Source: Kocuria tytonis (GTDB taxonomy: Bacteria > Actinomycetota > Actinomycetes > Actinomycetales > Micrococcaceae). From it: a DNA stretch of 64,000 nt. The translations under genes were made by a program, and so were the position numbers. The first letter of the stretch is position 1. Every line of letters starts with the position of its first letter. Location of the stretch: assembly GCF_003226895.2 (NCBI RefSeq), contig NZ_PNJG02000001.1, forward strand, positions 992,001 through 1,056,000, read 5' to 3'. Below the pieces are notes generated by a model. It saw nothing but the letters and a program-made list of their open reading frames with translations, was not told the origin of the DNA and did no database searches. Positions 16,245-26,423 of this stretch are shown one piece after another.

Positions 16245-16829
16245 TCACCCGCCGTCCGTGGGCATCCCCGCGAGCCCCGGTCCGGGTGCGAGCCGGACGG
16301 GACCGCGGGCTGTACGAACGTCCACTGTCTCACCTTTCTGCTGCACCGTGATCTCACTCACATCCGCCATGGCCGCGGCGACGTCCCGGATCTGGGGCAT
16401 GAGCTCCCGCCAGTGCTCCCCGCCCAGGGTCCGCGCGACGTCGGACGGGCAGATGGTCTTCCCCGCCCGGTGCCGCAGCAGCGCCCGGATGGTCGCCGCC
16501 TCCCGCGCCCGCAGCCCGTCCTCGGACGGCGTCTCCCACCACGGTTCGCCGCGCTCCCCGAGGGCCACCTTGGCGTCCTGCACCCGGTCGCGGGCGTGCT
16601 CGTCCCGGGACTTCACCGCGCGGCGCGCGCTCATCAGCTCCTTCACGAGTTCCGCGCGGAACGTCTCGGGGATCCCCGTGTCCGTGGCCCGCCACTTGCG
16701 CCCGTTCACCACGATGTGGTGCCCGTCCGGGGTGTGTTCCGGGCCCGACGACGCCGCACCCCGGCTCCGCCGTTCCGGGTCCTCGGAGTCCCCGCGGTCC
16801 GGGCCGCTGGAGGGCTTCGCGCCGCTCAT
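16245..16829 (-). CDS. DUF3253 domain protein
   Basis: 194 aa, function unknown. The N-terminal half carries HHIVVNGRKWRATDTGIPE and LVKELMSARRAV, followed by VQDAKVALGERGEPWWE, a pattern I associate with actinobacterial conserved proteins. The C-terminal half (about 115-190) has the DUF3253 signature: ATIRALLRHRAGKTICPSDV, GGEHWRELMPQIRDVAAAMA, then a beta-wing with QQKGETVDV and TARGPVRLA. The domain looks like a small winged helix by eye. ATG 16829 overlaps the WcbI stop by 4 nt. Its last 30 codons were duplicated downstream (14909-14999). Confidence 0.8.
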   Translation of the reverse strand: MSGAKPSSGPDRGDSEDPERRSRGAASSGPEHTPDGHHIVVNGRKWRATDTGIPETFRAELVKELMSARRAVKSRDEHARDRVQDAKVALGERGEPWWETPSEDGLRAREAATIRALLRHRAGKTICPSDVARTLGGEHWRELMPQIRDVAAAMADVSEITVQQKGETVDVRTARGPVRLAPGPGLAGMPTDGG

Positions 16830-17776
16830 GCGCCCAGTCCCAGCCGCGCGATCAGGCGTTCGTGTCTCCTCAGCCCCGCCTGCACCACGCCCGGGTTCCG
16901 CGCGTACCAGCGCAGGTGCTCCTGCGCGACGGCCTGCTCCGGCACGTGCTCCCCCTGGATGATCCAGTCGTCGTGGGGGCCGCCCTCGAGCTCCGCGGGG
17001 TCGAAGCCGAGGGCCTCGAGCGTGCTCGCGTAGACGGGCGCCCGGATCCCCCCGAGCAGCACCCGCCCGGGATCCGGCACGGGCGCGGACAGACCCACCT
17101 CGTCGAGGATCGCCCCGGCGACGGCGCGGAGCACGCCGTTGCACGGGTGGTTGATCACGTGCACCGCGTTGGGGCCCGCCGCGTCCAGCAGCGAGGCGAC
17201 GTCGAGCGTGCGGTGGGCTTCCTGGCGCACGCGCAGCTGCGCGAGGGACTCCTCCCGGGCCGCCAGCACGGCGTCCCGCGAGGGGTGGGTCAGCTCCACC
17301 GAGGTCTCGCCGCGGGCCGCCGCCGTGAGCACCCGCAGGTCGTGGTACGGCGCCACGGGCGGGTCCGTGACCCCCGGTGCCCGCACGATGGCCAGGGTGG
17401 GCATGAGCGCCGTCCACCGCATGGCCGGGATGCGCACCACCCGCGCCCGGGCACCGAGCCGCGGCAGGACGTCCTCGGTACCCACCGGCAGACCGCGGTA
17501 GCCCGCGGCCACGGGCTGCGTGACCAGCAGGGACAGCCGCGGCAGCAGGGCCTGCAGGTGCGGCAGGTCCTGCTCGCAGAGCTCGTGCACGGGCGGCATC
17601 CGCACGCCGTGCCACTGCCCGCCCAGCGCGCCGTGGAGCAGCACGCGCAGGGATTCGGCCTGGCAGTTGCCGTGCACCGCGAACAGCGGCCGCTCGGGCA
17701 GCTCGGTCAGGCCGTAGAAGTCCCCGTAGTGGAGTCTGCGGCCGTGGTCGTTCGGATCGATCACCGGTTCAGCCAT
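16826..17776 (-). CDS. WcbI-type polysaccharide biosynthesis putative acetyltransferase
   Basis: 316 aa. The segment PLFAVHGNCQAESLRVLL (about residues 33-50) is typical of the WcbI family, capsule-gene products that bind CoA/acetyl-CoA. Further conserved-looking pieces are VTQPVAAGYRG near 88 and VHVINHPCNGVL near 215. ATG 17776 starts 8 nt inside the GT2 gene, and the stop overlaps DUF3253 by 4 nt, so it sits in a tightly coupled chain with two glycosyltransferases. Inferred role: acyl decoration of a surface glycan made by those enzymes. Catalysis by this family is poorly established. Confidence 0.78.
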   Translation of the reverse strand: MAEPVIDPNDHGRRLHYGDFYGLTELPERPLFAVHGNCQAESLRVLLHGALGGQWHGVRMPPVHELCEQDLPHLQALLPRLSLLVTQPVAAGYRGLPVGTEDVLPRLGARARVVRIPAMRWTALMPTLAIVRAPGVTDPPVAPYHDLRVLTAAARGETSVELTHPSRDAVLAAREESLAQLRVRQEAHRTLDVASLLDAAGPNAVHVINHPCNGVLRAVAGAILDEVGLSAPVPDPGRVLLGGIRAPVYASTLEALGFDPAELEGGPHDDWIIQGEHVPEQAVAQEHLRWYARNPGVVQAGLRRHERLIARLGLGA

Positions 17777-18992
17777 GACGGCCCATCCTGTCCTCCAGTC
17801 GTCGGTCGGTGCGCGCGGGCCGCACCGTCGGTTCGGCGTCCTTCCGGGGCACGCGCACCGGTCGTGATTCCGCCCGATGCACCGCGCGCACGGAACGCAC
17901 CGTGAGCAGACCGGGCACCTCGCTCTCCCCCCGTGCACACCACTGCCGCAGGGGAACCTCCAGGGTCAGGGGCGCGTGCACGTCCACGAGCACCACGGCC
18001 CGGTCCACCACGGCAGCGGGGGGTCGACCCGCGCTAATCCGCGGGTCCGCCGCGAGCGCCCGCGGAACGTCGTCGCGGTCCACGAACCACACCCCGGCGT
18101 CGGTGTCGCGCAGGAGGTGGCACGCGCCGAGGTACGCCTCGGCGTCGTCGTGGTGGCCGCTCACGCGCACCACGGCCCACGGCTGCTCGTGGCGCACACC
18201 CGCGCCCCGCGTGCTGGGACGCGGGATCCGCTGCGCGAGCGCGAGCGTCTCCGCGTCCTTGACCGCGCGGGTGTCCGGGCGTCCGGCGAGATCCGGGCCG
18301 TCGTGCCACGCCCCGGCCCCGGGCACGTGGGTGAACCGGGCCCCCAGCTGCCAGCACCGGTACGCGAGGTCCCAGTCCTCCCCGCCGTAGCCCACGAGGC
18401 TCTCGTCGAACCCGCCGCAGCGCTCGAACAGCTCACGGTCCACGGCGAGCAGCGCACTGATGACCAGCCGGAAGTCCTCCGCACCGGCGGCACGCAGGTC
18501 CGCGGTGCGCGCGTACCCGTCCGCGAGCCACGCCGGATCCGCCAGGCGTCGCACCCCGGGGACGTGCTCACCGGCCACCCAGCGCAGCACCTCGGGGATC
18601 CCGCACGCCGCAAGGTCCGCGTGGTGGCGCGCTCCCACGGCGAGCACCCCGTGCCCGTCGTCGGCCGCCCGCACCCCGCGCAGCAGCGCGGTCAGGAAAC
18701 CGGGCTCGGGGATCATGTCCCCGTCCAGGAACACCAGCACCGCTCCCGACGCCGCCCGCGCCCCCAGATTGCGCGCCGCACCCGCCCGGAACCCCAGGTT
18801 CTCCTGCCGCACCACGGAGCACGTGAAGGGTGTGTCGGGGATGACGGGCGGCCGCGCGGAGCCGTCGTCGCCGACCACCACCTCGAGGTCCCGCGCGGGG
18901 TGGTCCTGCCGGGCAAGGGCGGCGAGCAGCCGGTCCAGGCCGCGCTGGTTCTCGAAGTAGGGCACCACCACGCTCACGCCCGGCCCACTCAT
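17769..18992 (-). CDS. family 2 glycosyltransferase with extra C-terminal domain
   Basis: 407 aa. GT-A fold: VSVVVPYFENQRGLDRLL at the N-terminus, DDGS near 43, acceptor region NLGFRAGAARNLGAR, the metal-binding VFLDGDM near 93 (DxD), and GGFDESLVGYGGEDWDLAYR near 195 as in processive or galactosyltransferase-like GT2 enzymes. About 160 residues after position 245 form an additional region without a family I recognise. ATG 18992 overlaps the GT4 stop by 4 nt. Sugar donor and acceptor unknown. Confidence 0.88.
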   Translation of the reverse strand: MSGPGVSVVVPYFENQRGLDRLLAALARQDHPARDLEVVVGDDGSARPPVIPDTPFTCSVVRQENLGFRAGAARNLGARAASGAVLVFLDGDMIPEPGFLTALLRGVRAADDGHGVLAVGARHHADLAACGIPEVLRWVAGEHVPGVRRLADPAWLADGYARTADLRAAGAEDFRLVISALLAVDRELFERCGGFDESLVGYGGEDWDLAYRCWQLGARFTHVPGAGAWHDGPDLAGRPDTRAVKDAETLALAQRIPRPSTRGAGVRHEQPWAVVRVSGHHDDAEAYLGACHLLRDTDAGVWFVDRDDVPRALAADPRISAGRPPAAVVDRAVVLVDVHAPLTLEVPLRQWCARGESEVPGLLTVRSVRAVHRAESRPVRVPRKDAEPTVRPARTDRRLEDRMGRHG

Positions 18993-20047
18993 GCCGTGTC
19001 CTTCCCGGGACGGGAGAACGGTCCTGCGCCGTCCGCAGCGCACGGGACCGCCGTGATCTGCTCCCACTGCGCGGCGGCGGCCACGGCGCTGGAGGGCAGG
19101 TCCGCCGTGCGCCACGCCCCGGGGTCGATCCACGTGCTCGCCGGGTCGCGCAGCGCGCGCCGCAGGGACCCCTCGAGATCGTCGGTCAGGGTCAGGGCCC
19201 ACGGCGCCCGCGCGGCGAGCTCCGCGAAGTACGGGTGCGGCGTGACCAGCGGTTTCCGTCCGCTGGCAATCCACCGGCCCACGGACCCGGAGGCGGAGAC
19301 GTGGGAGGGCGCCACCACCGCAACGGTGACCCGCTGGGCGGCGCGGGTGAGGGCGGCGTCGTCCAGGAAGCCCGTGGTCCGGAACGTGTGCCCGTGCCGT
19401 CGCGCGGCGGCGTCGAGCTCCGGAACGAGGTCCTCGTGGCCGTCGGAGGCGCGGCCCAGCGCGAGCACGTCCACGCCGAACGGCAGACCCGCGAGCGCCT
19501 CGACCACCCGGTCGTGGCCCTTGCCCGGGTAGAGGAAGCCGAGCACGGCCACGCTCGGCGGCACGTCCGCCCCGGCGGCGCCGCGAGCGGCGCCCCACTG
19601 CCGCGGCTCCGGGGCGTCGATGGGCAGCGGGCTCACGAAGAACCGGGGCGCGGAGGTGAAGGGGACGTGCTCGCGCAGCTGGGCCAGTTCGGACCCGCTG
19701 CTCACCACCACCGTGTGCGCGCGGTCCACCACGTCCGCATACGCGGCCCGGCGGGCCGCGAAGGCGTGGCCGTCCGAGGGCTGGGGGATGTCGTGCAGCG
19801 TCAGCGAGACGGGGCGGCGATGCGCGATCTCAGCCACGGTGCGCGCGGCGAGCGCGGGGGCGGCCCCGAAGAGGCGGTCCGTGAAGTGCAGGTGCACCGG
19901 GGAGTCCTCCGCCAGCAGGGCCGGTCGCACGTCCTCCAGGGCGCCGGCCAGGCTGCGGGCCTGCGGGGTGTGTGCGGCGAGGTTCTCCGCGTGCATGCGC
20001 ACGCCGTGCTGGGCGGGGCCCACGCAGGCCAGTGAGGGTGCTGTCAC
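18989..20047 (-). CDS. family 4-like glycosyltransferase
   Basis: 352 aa GT-B-type transferase, first gene of the leftward chain. The N-terminal half includes VHLHFTDRLFG and SLTLHDIPQPSDG; the C-terminal half has VAVLGFLYPGKGHDRVVEAL (nucleotide-sugar domain start, about residue 185) and SHVSASGSVGRWIASGRKPLV, equivalent to the donor-binding Ex7E region although the acidic residues are not obvious. GTG 20047 is set by TACAGT 6 nt upstream. A longer frame continues to 20545 but is antisense to tetR and unsupported. Confidence 0.82.
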   Translation of the reverse strand: MTAPSLACVGPAQHGVRMHAENLAAHTPQARSLAGALEDVRPALLAEDSPVHLHFTDRLFGAAPALAARTVAEIAHRRPVSLTLHDIPQPSDGHAFAARRAAYADVVDRAHTVVVSSGSELAQLREHVPFTSAPRFFVSPLPIDAPEPRQWGAARGAAGADVPPSVAVLGFLYPGKGHDRVVEALAGLPFGVDVLALGRASDGHEDLVPELDAAARRHGHTFRTTGFLDDAALTRAAQRVTVAVVAPSHVSASGSVGRWIASGRKPLVTPHPYFAELAARAPWALTLTDDLEGSLRRALRDPASTWIDPGAWRTADLPSSAVAAAAQWEQITAVPCAADGAGPFSRPGKDTA

Positions 20048-20053
20048 AGCACC

Positions 20054-20059
20054 ACTGTA
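20054..20059 (-). promoter_or_regulatory. -10 of the GT4-GT2-WcbI operon (TACAGT)
   Basis: TACAGT, 6 nt, GTG 20047; leaderless geometry. Only promoter seen for the whole leftward glycan cluster. Confidence 0.5.
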
Positions 20060-20147
20060 TCGGGGCCCGGGGCGAGGGCGGATGCTGGAGTCCCGGCAGT
20101 GGAGCGGGGCGGCCGGGGTGAGCGAGATCATATCCACCGGGCAAAGC

Positions 20148-20177
20148 TTGCACTTGTGCAAACTTGCACGAGTGCAT
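20148..20177 (+). promoter_or_regulatory. two tandem palindromic TetR operators
   Basis: TTGCAC-TT-GTGCAA (20148-20161) and TTGCAC-GA-GTGCAT (20164-20177), 16 bp apart centre to centre. They span the -35 and abut the -10 of tetR, as expected for an autorepressed TetR-efflux operon. Confidence 0.85.
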
Positions 20178-20182
20178 AATCT
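20154..20182 (+). promoter_or_regulatory. tetR promoter, leaderless
   Basis: -35 TTGTGC (20154-20159), 17-bp spacer, -10 TAATCT (20177-20182), 6 nt to GTG 20189. The most complete promoter in the window; occupied operators would block it. Confidence 0.7.
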
Positions 20183-20188
20183 TGACCG

Positions 20189-22545
<2,357 letters not shown>

Positions 22546-22657
22546 GCACCACCCTCGGCTCTCCCGGGGCTCGCGTCCGATTCCCAGACCGTGGCTTCAC
22601 GGGCAGGCACCCCGCGGGGGGCTCGGCCGGACGAGGAGCCGGCGGACCCCGAGCACG

Positions 22658-22713
22658 GAGAGAGGGGCCGACCGCGTGGGACGTGAACGTCCTGCGCGGT
22701 CGGCCCCTCTCTC
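22658..22713. terminator. bidirectional hairpin, 19-bp perfect stem
   Basis: 22658-22676 pairs perfectly with 22695-22713; the apical part contains a second 5-bp stem (22679-22683 / 22688-22692) closed by TGAA. No T run. It lies between the convergent DHA2 exporter and CYTH-CHAD genes. Confidence 0.85.
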
Positions 22714-22748
22714 GTACCCCGTCAGCCGAGGTGACCGGTGCCCCCGAG

Positions 22749-24584
22749 TCAGTCCTGGGCGGGCAGCGCCTCTCGCAGATCCGCCACGAGGTCGTCCAGG
22801 ATCTCGGAGGCCTCCAGCATGCCGTTGCGCAGCTCGGTCAGCTCCATCCCGTGCAGCACACCCACCGCGTAGCGGTCCTTGCCGGTTCGCTGGAACGAAC
22901 GGGCCGCCCGCGCCAGCCACTCCTCCATGACGGCGGCATCCGTGATGGCACCCAGATCTTCCTGGTAGTCCTTGGCCACCACGGCCGCACGCACGCGTTT
23001 CTTCCCGGGCTTGGCGTGGGCCCTGCCCAGCGCCTCGGACACGTAGCGGGCCGATTTCGCGGCCTTGCGGGTCTCGTGGAGCACGTCGAACGCCACGGCG
23101 GTCTGGTGGGAGTCCTTGCCCGGCAGCGTGATCCGCTCCCCCACGTCCGCGGCCATCTGGCTCACCTCGACCTGCGCACCGGCCTCCGGGAGGGTGGTGG
23201 TGGCGGTGACCAGCACTCGGTTCAGGGCCGCTCCGAGAATCGCCTTGGCGAACTTCTTGGCCGAGAGTTCCGCGGCCTGCCCGGTGAGGCCCTCGCCGCG
23301 ACCCAGCGCCCTGAGGTCACGCACCAGCTGCAGGTACGGGGCGCTGTCCAGTTCACGCCGCACCGCCCGACCGGTCCCCGTGCCCAGCTGCCAGGCCGCC
23401 TCCCGCAGCTCCTCCTTGGCCGTGGCACTGAGCACGCCGACGGGCTGTCCCTCGAGCAGCACGTCCAACCGCTCCAGGGCCACCTCCTGGTCCCGCGCGT
23501 CCCCGAGCACGCGGGCGAGGTCCTTGAGCCGCTGCTCCAGGTCCGAGGCCACCTCGTCCGTCACGAAGCCCCGCGCGGCCTGCAGGACGCTGCGCAGGGC
23601 GCGGGAGCGCACCCGCATCTGGTGCACCGAGTCCTCCGCCCCGATCCGCACCGCGAAGTCCCAGCGCTGCAGCTCGTCGGTCAACCGGGAGACCATCTCG
23701 GCCAGCGTCTGGGCGCCCGTGCGCTCGGCGTCCGCCTCCCGGTCCTCGTGCTTCCCTCCGGTCTTCTTCGCCCCGGCCTTCTTCCCGGTGGCAACCTTCT
23801 CACCCGCGTCCTTCGCGTGCTTCTTGGCCTTTTCGCCCTTCTTGTCGGTCCTGTCGTTCTTGCTCTGCCCGTCATCGCTCGGGCCGTCGGCGGCCCCGGA
23901 ACCGGCGGCGTCGTCGGGTCGGGGGGCGATCGTGGTGTCCGCGGGAGAGACCACCCGGACCGTGTCCCCGCCGTCCTGCCCGAGCGCGCGGGCGATCTTC
24001 GCCACGGACGAGGAGGGCTGCGCCCCGGCCGCGAACAGCACGGTCTCCACCGCCTCAAAGACGGCGCGGGCCTGCTTGTCCGTGAGGTCCTGGCGCGTCA
24101 GCTCCACCTCGCACTCGGTCCACTCCCGGGTGACGCCGGCGCGCTCGTCCCGCGCGCCGACGGTGTCCAGGCACAGCTCCGCGTACTGGCCGTCCTCGCC
24201 CAGAACCGGGTACAGGGTGCGGTGGGTGTTGACGGTGGCCACGGGGCTCAGCTGCTCCCCGAGCGTCAGCCCGAGCAGCACCTTGCGCAGCGCGGCGGGA
24301 ATCCGCGCGGGGGCGGTCTTGAGCGGCTCGTAGTGCAGCTCGCCGCGCACCTTGCCGGCCTCGTACTTGACGTGCCAGCCGTCGTCGCTGCCGCCGGTGC
24401 GACGCCGCACGGCCACCTTGGAGCGCGCCAGCAGCAGATCCGCGGTGTCGTAGTACGTGGCGCTCATCTCGTGCTCCTCGGGCTCCCCCACGGTGAAGCG
24501 GTCGAGCTTGTGCAGCTTGAGCTTGGGCTTCTTGGTGCCCTTCACGTCGTACTTGCGTTCGATCTCGGTGTGCTGGGTGACCAT
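22749..24584 (-). CDS. CYTH and CHAD domain protein
   Basis: 611 aa. The N-terminal CYTH domain (residues about 1-200) begins with the triphosphatase signature TEIERKYDV (ExExK). A linker of about 100 residues is Asp/Lys-rich with repeated KK and GKK. The C-terminal CHAD domain (about 310-600) has conserved histidines and arginines (EDSVHQMRVRSRALRSVLQA, LGDARDQEVALERL, LHETRKAAKSARYVSEAL). CYTH proteins hydrolyse triphosphates and CHAD binds polyphosphate, so a polyphosphate-associated role is likely. ATG 24584 follows AGGGAG; an in-frame ATG at 24605 is an alternative. Confidence 0.9.
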   Translation of the reverse strand: MVTQHTEIERKYDVKGTKKPKLKLHKLDRFTVGEPEEHEMSATYYDTADLLLARSKVAVRRRTGGSDDGWHVKYEAGKVRGELHYEPLKTAPARIPAALRKVLLGLTLGEQLSPVATVNTHRTLYPVLGEDGQYAELCLDTVGARDERAGVTREWTECEVELTRQDLTDKQARAVFEAVETVLFAAGAQPSSSVAKIARALGQDGGDTVRVVSPADTTIAPRPDDAAGSGAADGPSDDGQSKNDRTDKKGEKAKKHAKDAGEKVATGKKAGAKKTGGKHEDREADAERTGAQTLAEMVSRLTDELQRWDFAVRIGAEDSVHQMRVRSRALRSVLQAARGFVTDEVASDLEQRLKDLARVLGDARDQEVALERLDVLLEGQPVGVLSATAKEELREAAWQLGTGTGRAVRRELDSAPYLQLVRDLRALGRGEGLTGQAAELSAKKFAKAILGAALNRVLVTATTTLPEAGAQVEVSQMAADVGERITLPGKDSHQTAVAFDVLHETRKAAKSARYVSEALGRAHAKPGKKRVRAAVVAKDYQEDLGAITDAAVMEEWLARAARSFQRTGKDRYAVGVLHGMELTELRNGMLEASEILDDLVADLREALPAQD

Positions 24585-24604
24585 GGCGCTCCCTGTGTGG
24601 AACA

Positions 24605-24634
24605 CGCCGCGGTTCCGTGTGGGGAACCGCGGCG
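24605..24634 (-). terminator. 12-bp perfect hairpin after the membrane gene
   Basis: 24605-24616 pairs with 24623-24634 around a 6-nt loop; lies between the stop at 24670 and the CYTH-CHAD start at 24584. No T run, as common in high-GC actinobacteria. Confidence 0.6.
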
Positions 24635-24669
24635 CGCAGCTGTCGTCGAAGTGGAAGGCTGACGCGATG

Positions 24670-25605
24670 TCAGGCGCGACGCCGCTTCAGGACGTCGTCG
24701 AGATTCATTGCGGCCGATTCGCGCTCGCCCACGCGGACGGCGTCCTTGAGGGACGCGGACTTCGCGGCCGGGCGGGTGGGGACCTGCAGGGGTTCCGGTT
24801 CGCGGCGCGGCACCACGGGGGCCTGGGAGTAGAGCGGCTTGGGCACCGGGACGGGCTCCCACGTGGCGGCACTCGAGCCCTCGGAGCCCGAGCCGCGCGC
24901 CACCTGCAGCGCCATGGCGCGCAGCTCCGCCACCGAGTAGCCGGGCTCCGCCGCGGCGGGCCGCACCGGCGTCGTCCCGGGCGTCTCCACCTGCGCGGGG
25001 AGCTCCGGTGCCGCGGTGCTGCCGTGCTCCTGCGCGGCGTGGTCCCGGCGCGCTCCGTCCTCGTGGTCGAAGATGGAGTGCTGTGCGTGAGCGGTGCCGC
25101 GGACGACGGGTCCCGCAGCGACGCGCTGACCCCGATCGGTCACGGCGAGGTAGCGCAGACCGGCCACGCAGCCGGCACCCAGCAGGAGCAGGACGAGTGG
25201 GACGGCCCACGTCACGGCGGTGAACGGTGCGACCAGGGCGGTGACCATGGCGACCACCAGCAGCAGGACCCCGGTCAGGAAGACGATGGTGCGGTCCCAC
25301 TTGATCCGCAGGCCCGCCAGGGAGCCGTGCCGGACCGGGGTGGCGGACGGCGTGTTCGCCGGTGTCTCCATGGCTGTCGTCTCCCGTTCGAGGGTGTGTG
25401 GTGGGACTCTCGTGACCACTCTACTGGGCGCCTCGCGGCTGCGCTGCCGGTTGTGGATCGGGACGTCGAGCTGGAGGTCCGGAGCCTCCACCTGGGCGCG
25501 CACGGGAGTGCCGTTGCGGCGGGACAGTCGCGGGGCGAACCACATCACGCAGAGCACGATGACGACGGCCAGCACCAGCGAGCTGCTCACCCATGACAAT
25601 CCCAC
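24670..25605 (-). CDS. conserved membrane protein of unknown function
   Basis: 311 aa. Topology from hydrophobicity: TM1 at 2-23 (SSLVLAVVIVLCVMWF), a 75-residue hydrophilic loop, TM2 about 106-125 and TM3 about 130-152, then a soluble tail of 155 residues ending in ESAAMNLDDVLKRRRA. GTG 25605 lies 6 nt after TACCCT; an upstream in-frame ATG at 25713 would pre-empt the promoter. I know no named domain. Sits downstream of galU-GNAT but has its own promoter. Confidence 0.75.
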   Translation of the reverse strand: MGLSWVSSSLVLAVVIVLCVMWFAPRLSRRNGTPVRAQVEAPDLQLDVPIHNRQRSREAPSRVVTRVPPHTLERETTAMETPANTPSATPVRHGSLAGLRIKWDRTIVFLTGVLLLVVAMVTALVAPFTAVTWAVPLVLLLLGAGCVAGLRYLAVTDRGQRVAAGPVVRGTAHAQHSIFDHEDGARRDHAAQEHGSTAAPELPAQVETPGTTPVRPAAAEPGYSVAELRAMALQVARGSGSEGSSAATWEPVPVPKPLYSQAPVVPRREPEPLQVPTRPAAKSASLKDAVRVGERESAAMNLDDVLKRRRA

Positions 25606-25611
25606 CGTTCC

Positions 25612-25617
25612 AGGGTA
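25612..25617 (-). promoter_or_regulatory. -10 of membrane gene (TACCCT)
   Basis: TACCCT, 6 nt, GTG 25605. Identical hexamer and spacing to galU. Confidence 0.55.
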
Positions 25618-25624
25618 GGACAGG

Positions 25625-25643
25625 GTCGGGGGATTCCCCCGAC
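25625..25643 (-). terminator. 8-bp hairpin downstream of the GNAT gene
   Basis: 25625-25632 pairs with 25636-25643 around a 3-nt loop. It may end the galU-GNAT transcript just before the next promoter. Confidence 0.4.
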
Positions 25644-25764
25644 GGAATGCGCGTGTTGCCCACTTCGATGTCGTGCGGTGCTTCGCGGCGCGCCAGGGCC
25701 GGGCGTGGGGCAATTGCGGGACAGCCCCGCGCCGCCCACGGGTGACGGCCGAACGCCACCGGCG

Positions 25765-26409
25765 TCAGCGTGCGGCGCGCCGGACCTCGATCCCGGCCTC
25801 GCTGCCGGTGAACCGGCGCACCAGCCCCTCCGGGACCTCCTCCGCGGTCAGGGCGAAGCTGCGGTGGTCCGCCCAGCTCCCCGCGATGTGCAGGAAGCGC
25901 TCGCGCAGGCCCTCGTCCCGGAACCCCAGCTTCTCCACCACGCGCAGGGACTTGGCGTTCTCCGGCCGGATGTTGATCTCCATGCGGTGCAGCCGCAGGT
26001 GCTGGAAGCAGTAGTCGGTGGCCATCGCCACGGCCATGGGCGCGATCCCCCGCCCCGCCTGGGAACCGTCCACCCAGTACCCCAGGGTGGCGGAGCGGAA
26101 CGAGCCCAGGGTGATGCTCGAGACCGTGAGCTGACCCACCAGGTCCTGGTGCCGGCCCGTGCCGTCCGTCTCGGTGATCAGCCACGGCAGGGACTGTCCC
26201 GCGCGCGCCTGCTGCCGCATGAGCCGCACAAACCCGCGGTACGACGGCGCGGTCCCCGCCTGCTCGGGGTTGCTGGCCTCCCAGGGCTCGAGCCACTCCC
26301 TGTTCCGGTAGCGCACCCGGTCCCACTCACCCCGGTCGCCCATGGCCAGTGGGCGCAGCACCAGCTGCCCCCACTGGACCGTGACGGGCCACTCGCCTGC
26401 CGTGTTCAC
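25765..26409 (-). CDS. GNAT acetyltransferase, RimJ/RimL-like
   Basis: 214 aa N-acetyltransferase. The RimJ/L pattern is clear: VLRPLAMGDRGEWDRVR at the start, LGYWVDGSQAGRGIAPMAVA (acetyl-CoA pyrophosphate loop QAGRGIA, about 115-135), MEINIRPENAKSLRVVEKLG and FRDEGLRERFLHIAGSW. GTG 26409 is 14 nt after the galU stop, so it is co-transcribed with galU, a conserved pairing in Micrococcaceae as far as I recall. Likely a ribosomal-protein or small-molecule N-acetyltransferase; substrate unknown. Confidence 0.88.
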   Translation of the reverse strand: MNTAGEWPVTVQWGQLVLRPLAMGDRGEWDRVRYRNREWLEPWEASNPEQAGTAPSYRGFVRLMRQQARAGQSLPWLITETDGTGRHQDLVGQLTVSSITLGSFRSATLGYWVDGSQAGRGIAPMAVAMATDYCFQHLRLHRMEINIRPENAKSLRVVEKLGFRDEGLRERFLHIAGSWADHRSFALTAEEVPEGLVRRFTGSEAGIEVRRAAR

Positions 26410-26423
26410 CCCGGTGAGGGCTC

